Source of the DNA: Bacteroidales bacterium
Lineage (GTDB): Bacteria; Bacteroidota; Bacteroidia; Bacteroidales; UBA932
Length of the DNA stretch: 14,926 nt
Direction of reading: 5' to 3'
Assembly: GCA_021443605.1 (NCBI GenBank)
Contig: JABUTQ010000332.1
Location: 1-14,926 of the forward strand
Positions within the stretch are counted from its first letter, which is position 1; each line of letters starts with the position of its first letter. The notes beneath the pieces are model-generated. The model searched no databases, was not told where the DNA came from, and saw nothing but the letters and a program-made list of their open reading frames with translations. The translations under genes were made by a program, and so were the position numbers. Positions 6,652 through 13,372 of this stretch are shown piece after piece.

Positions 6652-7503
6652 CTACTTCCTCACGCACCAGATGTCTATGAGTTCAACATTGGAGAGAGAT
6701 GGGACGGTTACGCTGTTGAGACCTTTGGCGTCAATGGTGACATTGCGGGTAGTGGGCTCACCTTTGTATTGATGGCTGTTTTCACCTATCGCCTCTGTCT
6801 TTTCTCCATCGCCCCAGTCTATCACGCACGAAAAGTCGCCGCCTTCACAATTTATAGCCATTTCAGCCCCGTTATGTACGACTGCCATCTTGACCACGTC
6901 ATATTTTGTATCTTGTAAAATATGGATACTTTCACTCGCACTGCCGGCCGTAACGGTTATTCCCCCTCTTCGCATATAGGTCTCATTGTTTGCGGCAACC
7001 TTTACCAAAAGCTCGTGATCTTTAAACTCACTTTTAGTTTTACTTACTGATAACCAATCTCTTGCATCAGCATCAATAATCCAGGAAAAATCTGTGTTTG
7101 TAGAGATGGGGATGGAAATCTCGCCCCCTTCCGCCTTAGCTGCGTAGCTTGTCTGGGGCACGATAACCCCCTCACGCTCTTTCTGTTTTACCGTAAAAGA
7201 TTCTGACAATGAGCCGGAGGTAATGAACACCAGGGCAGACCTGACTGAATATTCCGGATTGGCGGAGGCGGATACACGGATAGTTGAACTTCCACCAGCC
7301 CCCGAAGATGGCGTCACCGTAACCCATTTCTGGTTTGAAGTTGCGCTCCATTCATTCAGCGTTGTGAATTTCACGTCGATATAAGATTCGCCCGGCCCCA
7401 ATTCGGGGATATTGTCCTTTTGCTCTATATTGATAAACGGTGTCGGCGCACAAGAGGCCAATACAATGGCCGTCACGATTGTTATTATACTCTTTCTCGT
7501 CAT
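6652..7503 (-). CDS. BACON-domain lipoprotein
   Basis: 283 residues with a lipoprotein signal peptide: basic MTRK, a hydrophobic stretch and lipobox VLASC with Cys18. APTPF follows the Cys, so no acidic surface-export signal is seen. Two BACON-type beta-sandwich repeats follow, about 25-108 (NEWSATSNQKWVTVTPSSG ... FTVKQKE) and 112-197 (DFSWIIDADARDWLSVSK ... IHILQD). After them comes a shorter segment with CVIDWGDGEKT at 226-236, like the WGDG module that precedes leucine-rich repeats in some Bacteroidetes surface proteins. Here it ends after one repeat-like turn. BACON domains are thought to bind carbohydrate or mucin, or act as spacers. The start overlaps the protease stop (ATGA), so the two are probably made together; a role as anchor, substrate-binding partner or inhibitor of the protease is inference. 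Confidence 0.85.
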   Translation of the reverse strand: MTRKSIITIVTAIVLASCAPTPFINIEQKDNIPELGPGESYIDVKFTTLNEWSATSNQKWVTVTPSSGAGGSSTIRVSASANPEYSVRSALVFITSGSLSESFTVKQKEREGVIVPQTSYAAKAEGGEISIPISTNTDFSWIIDADARDWLSVSKTKSEFKDHELLVKVAANNETYMRRGGITVTAGSASESIHILQDTKYDVVKMAVVHNGAEMAINCEGGDFSCVIDWGDGEKTEAIGENSHQYKGEPTTRNVTIDAKGLNSVTVPSLSNVELIDIWCVRK

Positions 7504-9269
7504 AATTCAAGCTTGTTAATTGAGAACCTAACTTCTTTGCTATCAGCATCTTTTGTCAACACAATCTTATATTCGCCCAGAGGCAGGGCAGCGGTATCAA
7601 TTATAATGGATTTCTCTGTCACGACAACGGCAGATGCCTTTTCTGCACCGCTCGCATCAAACAATCGGCCGGTTACTCCATTCTTTACATCAAGCCTTAT
7701 CTTATCCTCCAATCTGTTGTATTTGAATGATGTTGAAGCAGCTATGTCAAATTCATCGGCAAGAAGCACTTCAGAATAGCATCCCTTCTCCTGAGACTTA
7801 ATCTGATACCATTTGTCACTCCCCTCTTCCCTATAAAATGCCATAAGTCTGTCACCATAATCTATTTCCTCTTTCAAGACGCATTTCAGTTTTGTGTAAG
7901 TGACGATTGTGCCTGTTGATATCGGATTTTCAATCCTTTCTTTTTCGTCAGAGACCCACTCTTTGACGTTTCCGTTTCTGTCTGTGTGCGCCACACAAAT
8001 CAACCCTTTGAACGCAACCGCGGTGGCATTATATACACGAAGTGTGTCAATCTTGAATTCAACCCCTTTCTCAAAAGCCTTTGTTGACACTGTAATACCC
8101 GGAGCTCTCGTAACAAGGTGATCTACAACCCTTTCCGAATCAGTCTCAGGTACCATATTGAGATAGGCCATCTGTTTCTCTGAATAATCGTGCGAACCGG
8201 GTCTCAAATCATCAAAAGAGTAATATCCGTTGTATGAGCCTGTCCACCCCCAATTTATACGGAACATCTTTTGGTCATTGTAGCCGTCAACGACAAATAT
8301 GTGGCCGCTTGACTTCTCTCCACGATATAGGAAAGGACGATATTGGGACAATTCGTTTCTCATAATATTTGCCCAGACCTCATCGTCATAGTCGTCTCTG
8401 TCAAACCTGCGTAACGAAGGAGAATAAGAAAAATTCCTGTGCATCACCTCTCGGTCAAAAGTTGCACTTGTACTGCTCTCTCCATAAGACAACATAAATG
8501 CCGCCCCCAAATCGGCGATGAGAGTGGCAACGGCATTTACCTGTTTGTCGCCCAATACGCCGTTGTAGTCCAGCGGCATATTGTCCCAATCGTATGCGTG
8601 CTCCAAGTCCCTTTCAGGCACTCTTATGGTATAATCACCATCTATGCAAGAATAGGCAGCCGTCTTGCCTTTGCCGGACTTTGGCCACTTGTAATAACGC
8701 ATTACGATTGCCGTAGCCGTTGCATTACAGCCTGCCACGGTCTGTTTGGAGCGTCCCATCGGGCATTGGGCGTTGAACGGAGCGTTCTGCCCCCATATAG
8801 CCGTCTCAATTTCAACAACTTCTGTTGCTTTTGTAGCGATATTGCTCCACATCGCCTGTGTCTGAGGACTCGCAGTGGCTCCGCTGTTCCAAAAATCCCT
8901 TATCTGCCGATCTACCTCACCGAGCCACCAGACAAGATTTTCAGGCATTTCCCCATCTGAAACATAACCGGTGGGTGAGTAGCCTATTATGGGTCTTACT
9001 CCGGTTTCGGCAGCCATTATCACAAATCCTATCCCATTTTCCGGCTGAAAGACATAATATGTGGGATCTCCCCCGCTTTTTGTGGCAACCGATTCGGAAG
9101 TCCCTACAAGTCTCATTTTGAGAGAGCTGCTCTTTGTTGACGGGGAGCAAGCCGTAAAGAAACGGGAGGCCGCTTGTGAAGCTTGCTCTACAGTCACCTT
9201 CTCTGCCCATCCCGTAAAGCATACGGCACACAAGCAGACAATCAATGCAATTTTCCTTAAATACCTCAT
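7500..9269 (-). CDS. Secreted C10-family cysteine protease (streptopain/PrtT type)
   Basis: 589 residues. Residues 1-22 form a signal peptide (hydrophobic core IALIVCLCAVCF, likely cut after GWA). A propeptide of the streptopain type follows to about residue 150 (YYVFQPENGIGFVIMAAE, PIIGYSPTG). The catalytic domain has Cys181 in TVAGCNATATAIVMRYYKWP, matching the SpeB Cys region, and His323 in SSGHIFVVDGYND. The NWGWTGSYNGYYS segment at 339-351 is also typical. About 200 residues of beta-rich C-terminus follow, ending in GRLFDASG ... PLGEYKIVL, which resembles a type IX secretion sorting domain. Known relatives include Prevotella interpain A, P. gingivalis PrtT and the Bacteroides C10 proteases. 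It is the first gene of the four-gene unit. A terminator lies just upstream and no consensus promoter was found. Confidence 0.92.
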   Translation of the reverse strand: MRYLRKIALIVCLCAVCFTGWAEKVTVEQASQAASRFFTACSPSTKSSSLKMRLVGTSESVATKSGGDPTYYVFQPENGIGFVIMAAETGVRPIIGYSPTGYVSDGEMPENLVWWLGEVDRQIRDFWNSGATASPQTQAMWSNIATKATEVVEIETAIWGQNAPFNAQCPMGRSKQTVAGCNATATAIVMRYYKWPKSGKGKTAAYSCIDGDYTIRVPERDLEHAYDWDNMPLDYNGVLGDKQVNAVATLIADLGAAFMLSYGESSTSATFDREVMHRNFSYSPSLRRFDRDDYDDEVWANIMRNELSQYRPFLYRGEKSSGHIFVVDGYNDQKMFRINWGWTGSYNGYYSFDDLRPGSHDYSEKQMAYLNMVPETDSERVVDHLVTRAPGITVSTKAFEKGVEFKIDTLRVYNATAVAFKGLICVAHTDRNGNVKEWVSDEKERIENPISTGTIVTYTKLKCVLKEEIDYGDRLMAFYREEGSDKWYQIKSQEKGCYSEVLLADEFDIAASTSFKYNRLEDKIRLDVKNGVTGRLFDASGAEKASAVVVTEKSIIIDTAALPLGEYKIVLTKDADSKEVRFSINKLEL

Positions 9270-9280
9270 TATCAGATTTA

Positions 9281-9313
9281 TAAAAAATAGGCCCTGATAA
9301 TGACATCAGAGCC
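9281..9313 (-). terminator. Rho-independent terminator after the CoA-transferase gene
   Basis: On the minus strand: GGCTCTGAT, six-base loop, ATCAGGGCC (9-bp stem with one G-T pair), then TATTTTTTA. It starts about 20 bases after the CoA-transferase stop. The T tract ends only about 12 bases before the protease start codon, which is unusually close. Confidence 0.85.
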
Positions 9314-9333
9314 TTATGTTTGTGCACAGTTTA

Positions 9334-10638
9334 TTAACCGATGAAGTGGAAGTGCGGGCCGAAACGCTCGAATGCTGCGCGGTCGAGAGCTTCGCGGTGG
9401 TCGGGATGAGCCACGCTGATTATGAGCTTCGCACGTTCCTGGAGTGATTTGCCGTAAAGATCGACAGCACCATATTCAGTTACGAACCAGTGGATATGGT
9501 TGCGAGTTGTAACGACGCCGGCACCTTCCGTGAGAACAGGGGCAATCTTACTTACACCCTTGTTTGTAACCGAAGGCATAGCGATGATGGCTTTACCTCC
9601 CTCGCTCAAAGAAGCGCCGTAAGTGAAGTCAATCTGACCACCTACGCCCGAATAAAACTTGGTGCCGAGGCTGTCTGCGCATACCTGACCGGTAAGATCC
9701 ACCTGAAGTGCAGAGTTGATGGCTGTAACCTTGGGGTTTTGGGCAATGATATATGGATCGTTGGTATATCCCACATCCATCATCGCAACCATCGGGTTGT
9801 CGTCGATGAAGTCGTAGCAGGTCTGGCTGCCCATAAGGAAGGTGGATACCATCTTGCCTTTGTCAAGCTTCTTGTTTGCACCGTTGATAACACCTTTCTC
9901 CACGAGAGGAAGAACGCCGTCTGCAAACATTTCGGTGTGGATACCGAGGTTCTTGTGGTTTCCGAGCTGTGCGAGCACTGCGTTGGGGATTGCTCCGATA
10001 CCCATCTGGAGGGTAGCACCATCTTCAATGAGGTTTGCACAGTTGATACCGATGGCTGTCTCTATCTCATTGGGCTGGCCGAAATGTGCCGGCATAAGAG
10101 GAGTGTTGTCTTCCACGAAATAATCAATCTTTGAAGCGGGAATAAGAGCATCTCCGAATGCGCGGGGCACGTGTTTGTTCACAACTGCAATCACAACCTT
10201 TGCACACTCGATACCGGCGAGGGTTGCATCTACTGAAGTTCCGAGAGATACATATCCGTGCTTGTCAACGGGGCTCACCTGAATCATTGCAACGTCACAA
10301 GGAAGAGCACCTGACCTGTAGAGTTTCTGAGTTTCGCTCAAGAAAATGGGAATATAGTCTGCATATCCGGCCTGAACGTTCTTGCGCACGTTTCCGCCTA
10401 CAAAAAATGCCTGATGAAAGAATACACCTTCGTAACGTGCTTCCGTGTAGGGGGCATCTCCTTCTGTGTGAAGGTGGTGGATAAATACGTTTTTCAATTC
10501 TCCTGCATCGCCACGACGGCAAAGGGCATCAATCAACACCTTGGGAGCACTTGCAACACTGCTGAAATGGATATGATCGCCGCTCTTCACATATTTTACG
10601 GCTTCGTCGGCAGAGATGAACTTGATATTTGTCTGCAT
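9334..10638 (-). CDS. Acetyl-CoA hydrolase/CoA-transferase family protein
   Basis: 434 residues of the two-domain family that includes 4-hydroxybutyrate CoA-transferase, butyryl-CoA:acetate CoA-transferase and bacterial acetyl-CoA hydrolases. It would move CoA between short-chain acids in fermentation. Visible signatures: SPVDKHGYVSLGTSVD at 122-137, the glycine-rich QMGIGAIPNAVLAQL at 211-225, and LGIHTEMFADG with Glu236 placed as the catalytic Glu that forms the glutamyl-CoA thioester. The wording is nearest, from memory, to 4-hydroxybutyrate/butyrate-type transferases of P. gingivalis and clostridia, but donor and acceptor cannot be fixed from sequence. It is a single-gene unit with a -7 box at 10685-10692 and a terminator at 9281-9313. 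The start is MQTNIKFISADEAV, which fits the family N-terminus. Confidence 0.9.
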   Translation of the reverse strand: MQTNIKFISADEAVKYVKSGDHIHFSSVASAPKVLIDALCRRGDAGELKNVFIHHLHTEGDAPYTEARYEGVFFHQAFFVGGNVRKNVQAGYADYIPIFLSETQKLYRSGALPCDVAMIQVSPVDKHGYVSLGTSVDATLAGIECAKVVIAVVNKHVPRAFGDALIPASKIDYFVEDNTPLMPAHFGQPNEIETAIGINCANLIEDGATLQMGIGAIPNAVLAQLGNHKNLGIHTEMFADGVLPLVEKGVINGANKKLDKGKMVSTFLMGSQTCYDFIDDNPMVAMMDVGYTNDPYIIAQNPKVTAINSALQVDLTGQVCADSLGTKFYSGVGGQIDFTYGASLSEGGKAIIAMPSVTNKGVSKIAPVLTEGAGVVTTRNHIHWFVTEYGAVDLYGKSLQERAKLIISVAHPDHREALDRAAFERFGPHFHFIG

Positions 10639-10684
10639 TGTCTTTAGTTTATTATTGGTTATAATTATTTCTATTTACAAACTA

Positions 10685-10692
10685 CAAATTTA
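10685..10692 (-). promoter_or_regulatory. -7 box of the CoA-transferase gene
   Basis: The minus strand reads TAAATTTG, a full TAnnTTTG match, 46 bases before the start codon. A TTTG about 22 bases further upstream (minus strand, CTTTGTGC) may be the -33 element, slightly beyond the usual spacing. Confidence 0.6.
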
Positions 10693-10704
10693 TGAAAAAC
10701 TTGA

Positions 10705-10712
10705 TACTTTTG
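10705..10712 (+). promoter_or_regulatory. -7 box of the mazG-tcdA operon
   Basis: TACTTTTG is a full TAnnTTTG match ending 20 bases before the mazG start, implying a leader of about 15 bases. No clear -33 TTG was found at 19-21 bases. It faces the divergent CoA-transferase -7 box across a 12-bp gap. Confidence 0.6.
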
Positions 10713-10732
10713 CACAAAGAAATACGATTATT

Positions 10733-11524
10733 ATGGAAAATAGAGAAAAACAACTTCAATCGTTTGGCAGATTGCTCGATATAATGGATACCTTGCGCGA
10801 AAAATGTCCGTGGGACCACAAACAGACATTCGAATCCTTGAGGCCACAGACAATTGAAGAGGTTTATGAATTGAGCGATGCACTCCTCAATAATGATATG
10901 AAGAATATCTCAAAGGAGCTCGGAGACGTGCTTCTTCACGTGGTATTCTATGCCAAACTTGGCTCAGAATCAGGCACTTTCGATATTGGAGACGTAATAG
11001 ACCGCCTCTGCGAAAAGCTCATATACCGCCATCCGCACATCTATGGCGACACCGTTGCGGAAGATGCGGGGCAGGTTATCAAAAACTGGGAGCAGTTAAA
11101 ACAGGCGGAGAAGGACGGCAATAAGACAATCCTCTCCGGAGTGCCGGCCTCCCTTCCCCCGCTCATCAAGGCATACCGCATCCAGGACAAGGCGCGTGCC
11201 GTAGGATTCGACTGGCAGAAAAAAGAAGATGTTTGGGATAAGGTCAAGGAAGAAATCGCTGAATTTCAGGAAGAAATCTCCTCCAAAAACTTCAGCGAAC
11301 AATCCGCTGAGGCCGAGCTTGGAGATGTTCTTTTTTCAATTGTCAATGCATCAAGGCTTTACGGTCTCAATCCGGACAATGCACTTGAAGCCACCTGCAA
11401 GAAATTCAAGGACAGGTTCACATATCTCGAAGTGGAATCGAAAAAAGACGGCAAGAAACTGAATGAGATGACTCTCGCCGAGATGGATGCCTATTGGGAC
11501 GAAGCAAAAAAGAAGGGGCTTTAG
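10733..11524 (+). CDS. mazG: Nucleoside triphosphate pyrophosphohydrolase MazG
   Basis: Hydrolyses NTPs and dNTPs to monophosphates and pyrophosphate, clearing damaged or excess nucleotides in the cytoplasm. Starting at ATG 10733 it has 263 residues, the same length as E. coli MazG, with two MazG domains. Domain 1: CPWDHKQTF at 25-33, metal-binding EEVYE at 42-46 and ELGDVL at 62-67. Domain 2: EEIAEFQEE at 173-181 and ELGDVLFSI at 195-203. Both EExxE...ExxD sets are intact. The frame is open back to 10616, but that extension is hydrophobic, runs over the divergent promoters and precedes the -7 box at 10705-10712, so it is rejected. The tcdA gene follows after a single base. Confidence 0.95.
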   Translation: MENREKQLQSFGRLLDIMDTLREKCPWDHKQTFESLRPQTIEEVYELSDALLNNDMKNISKELGDVLLHVVFYAKLGSESGTFDIGDVIDRLCEKLIYRHPHIYGDTVAEDAGQVIKNWEQLKQAEKDGNKTILSGVPASLPPLIKAYRIQDKARAVGFDWQKKEDVWDKVKEEIAEFQEEISSKNFSEQSAEAELGDVLFSIVNASRLYGLNPDNALEATCKKFKDRFTYLEVESKKDGKKLNEMTLAEMDAYWDEAKKKGL

Positions 11525-11525
11525 A

Positions 11526-12236
11526 ATGGGTTGGCAGGAAAGGACAGAACTGCTCCTGGGGTCTGAGAAGCTGAAAAAACTTTCACAGAGCACAGTAGCA
11601 ATCGTGGGGCTCGGGGGAGTCGGGGCATACGCGGCAGAGATGGTCGTGCGCGCCGGAGTGGGTAAAGTACTCCTTTTGGACAGCGACTGCGTGTGCGAGA
11701 GCAACAAGAACCGCCAGCTCCTCGCCCTCGAATCCACCATCGGGATGAAGAAAACCATGGTGATGGATGCAAGGCTGAAAGATATCAACCCAAATCTTGA
11801 AACGATTCTCATAGACAGGTATCTCAATGAAGAAAACATCGAAGAGATATTCAAAGGATATTCTCCTGATTTTCTGATAGATGCAATCGACACACTTTCT
11901 CCCAAGCTCGCATTGATAAAATATTGCGTGGATAACCGCATCCCTCACGTCACCTCTATGGGGGCTGGAGCCAAGACCGATGCTACAAAAATCAGGATAA
12001 CGGATTTGTCAAAATCGTACAATTGTCCGTTGGCATACATCATCCGGAAAAAACTTCGCAAGATGGGGATAGAAAAGGGATTTCCGGTGGTATTTTCAGA
12101 AGAACTGCCAGATAGAGGAAGCATTATACCCGTCGAGGAGCAGAACAAGAAATCTCAGGTGGGAACCATATCATACCTTCCCGCCGTATTCGGATGTGCC
12201 TGCGCCCAGGCCGCAATTGATGCACTTCTGAAATAA
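11526..12236 (+). CDS. tcdA: tRNA threonylcarbamoyladenosine dehydratase (ThiF/E1-like)
   Basis: A ThiF/MoeB-like ATP-dependent enzyme that dehydrates t6A37 of tRNA to the cyclic form ct6A, improving decoding of ANN codons. From ATG 11526 it has 236 residues. The nucleotide-binding loop is VGLGGVGAYAAE at 27-38, with LLLDSDCVCESNKNRQ at 49-64 (acidic end of strand 2 and the Arg that contacts ATP). SMGAGAKTDATKIRITD at 144-160 followed by YNCPLAYIIRKKLRKMGI marks the TcdA branch; MoeB and ThiF have paired Cys zinc motifs that are absent here. It starts one base after the mazG stop, so the genes are co-transcribed. An upstream start at 11487 inside mazG is possible but the N-terminus then exceeds the family. 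Confidence 0.9.
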   Translation: MGWQERTELLLGSEKLKKLSQSTVAIVGLGGVGAYAAEMVVRAGVGKVLLLDSDCVCESNKNRQLLALESTIGMKKTMVMDARLKDINPNLETILIDRYLNEENIEEIFKGYSPDFLIDAIDTLSPKLALIKYCVDNRIPHVTSMGAGAKTDATKIRITDLSKSYNCPLAYIIRKKLRKMGIEKGFPVVFSEELPDRGSIIPVEEQNKKSQVGTISYLPAVFGCACAQAAIDALLK

Positions 12237-12265
12237 GAAGGCCGACCACAGATGAGCGGCCGGCC
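12230..12265 (-). terminator. Probable terminator after mscL
   Basis: On the minus strand GGCCG, a 12-base loop, CGGCC and then TTCTTATTTC. The stem is short but GC-only, preceded by a second GGCC that allows a shifted pairing. The T-rich tail lies over the tcdA stop. The plus-strand direction has no T tract, so it mainly suits mscL. Confidence 0.5.
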
Positions 12266-12295
12266 AATTCTCGTAACTCGTAATGTGTGAATCGA

Positions 12296-12721
12296 TTACT
12301 TCTTGAGAGAGTCGCGAATTTCGCGAAGGAGTACAATTTCTTCAGGAGTAACGGGCTCTGCAGGGGCTTCAGCTGCCTTTGCCTCTTCCTCTTTCTTCTT
12401 ACGAAGCGAGGCTGCCTTGTTGATAGCCTTGAGCACCACGAAGATAGAGAAGGCAATGATGATAAAGTCGAAAATTACCTGAAGGAAGTTTCCGTATGTG
12501 ACAGCCACTTCCGGAGCCTCCTCTGTGGCAGCCTTGAGCACCCATTTCCAATCCGTGAAGTTCAAACCTCCGGCCAGTTGACCGATAAGAGGCATAATTA
12601 CGTCAGACACGAGGGAAGTGACGATTTTGCCGAATGCACCGCCGATTACAACACCGACTGCCATATCAACAACGTTCCCTTTCATTGCGAATTCCTTGAA
12701 TTCTTTCAAAAATTTACCCAT
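12296..12721 (-). CDS. mscL: Large-conductance mechanosensitive channel MscL
   Basis: An inner-membrane homopentameric channel that opens under membrane tension to release solutes during hypo-osmotic shock. 141 residues: N-terminal amphipathic helix MGKFLKEFKEFAMKGN; pore helix NVVDMAVGVVIGGAFGKIVTS at about 16-36, with the small-residue packing face typical of MscL; periplasmic loop at about 45-75; second helix IFDFIIIAFSIFVVLKAINK at about 83-102; and a charged cytoplasmic tail (RKKKEEEAKAAEAP) ending in a C-terminal helix EEIVLLREIRDSLKK. A much longer frame reaching 12997 is the reverse-frame shadow of the methyltransferase. It lies 19 bases after the methyltransferase stop and is probably the last gene of the M16-methyltransferase-mscL unit. 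Confidence 0.95.
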   Translation of the reverse strand: MGKFLKEFKEFAMKGNVVDMAVGVVIGGAFGKIVTSLVSDVIMPLIGQLAGGLNFTDWKWVLKAATEEAPEVAVTYGNFLQVIFDFIIIAFSIFVVLKAINKAASLRKKKEEEAKAAEAPAEPVTPEEIVLLREIRDSLKK

Positions 12722-12740
12722 AGTATTAATTATTAAGAGT

Positions 12741-13370
12741 TTATAACTTTCTGATGATATTGAGTCCGTCCCGGAACGGGAGGATGAGATTTTCCACCCG
12801 ATTGTCTGCCGCCACCGCCCTGTTAAACGCCTCAATGCCTGCTGTCTGGGCATCGGCAGGCTGAGGATCTTCAAGCACCTTGCCGCTCCACAACACATTG
12901 TCTGCGAGGATATATCCCCCGCTCCGAACTTTATCGAACACAAGATTGTAATATTCGAGATATTCCCGTTTGTTGGCATCGATATAAACGAGGTCATATT
13001 CTCTTGACAAAGAGGGAATTATCTCTTTTGCATCTCCGAATATCAGATTTACGCGGGAAGATATTCCGGCTCGTGAATACCCTTCCTTGATGAGGTCTTC
13101 AAGCTCATCATTCAACTCCAGAGCATCTATGACACCCCCTTCGGCAAGCCCAGCCGCAAGGCAGATTGTGGAATAACCGGTAAAAACACCCAGTTCGAGT
13201 ATCGCCTTTGGCCGAATCATCTGCGACAAATGGGAAATCAATCCCCCCACCACCTTACCGGAAAGCATCCGAGCGCAGTTCGTACGCAGGTGTGTCTGCT
13301 TTTCCAACCATCCGAGCACCTGGTCCAAATGAGATGAAGAATATTTCTCTATGTAATCCGCCTCAGTCAT
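12741..13370 (-). CDS. Class I SAM-dependent O-methyltransferase (CCoAMT/COMT-like family)
   Basis: 209 residues of the metal-dependent O-methyltransferase family related to caffeoyl-CoA O-methyltransferase. SAM-binding motif I is ILELGVFTGYSTI at 57-69, followed by acidic Glu85 (DALELN), GDAKEIIPSL at 112-121 and the metal-site pattern YIDANKREYLEYY (Asp131) with ADNVLW (Asp157/Asn158). It would methylate a catechol-like or other hydroxyl group in the cytoplasm; bacterial members have mostly unknown substrates. It starts two bases after the M16 peptidase stop and precedes mscL, so it is the middle gene of a compact unit. No signal peptide or membrane segment. Confidence 0.92.
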   Translation of the reverse strand: MTEADYIEKYSSSHLDQVLGWLEKQTHLRTNCARMLSGKVVGGLISHLSQMIRPKAILELGVFTGYSTICLAAGLAEGGVIDALELNDELEDLIKEGYSRAGISSRVNLIFGDAKEIIPSLSREYDLVYIDANKREYLEYYNLVFDKVRSGGYILADNVLWSGKVLEDPQPADAQTAGIEAFNRAVAADNRVENLILPFRDGLNIIRKL

Positions 13371-13372
13371 AA

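Noticed and set aside
6602..6667. GTG start adding a cysteine-rich leader to the three-helix membrane protein
   Set aside because: The leader overlaps the BACON gene end and does not look like a signal peptide; ATG 6601 or 6592 is simpler. Not fully excluded.
9490..10134. 214-residue plus-strand open frame opposite the CoA-transferase gene
   Set aside because: Composition (runs of His, Cys, Val) and exact antisense position mark it as a shadow of a well-conserved gene.
10616..10732. N-terminal hydrophobic extension of MazG (39 residues reading like a membrane anchor)
   Set aside because: It overlaps the divergent promoters and starts inside the CoA-transferase gene; the -7 box at 10705-10712 and the 263-residue family length support ATG 10733.
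12722..12997. 92-residue extension of MscL upstream of its Met start
   Set aside because: It is the out-of-frame shadow of the methyltransferase gene; the MscL family begins at MGKFLKEFKEF.
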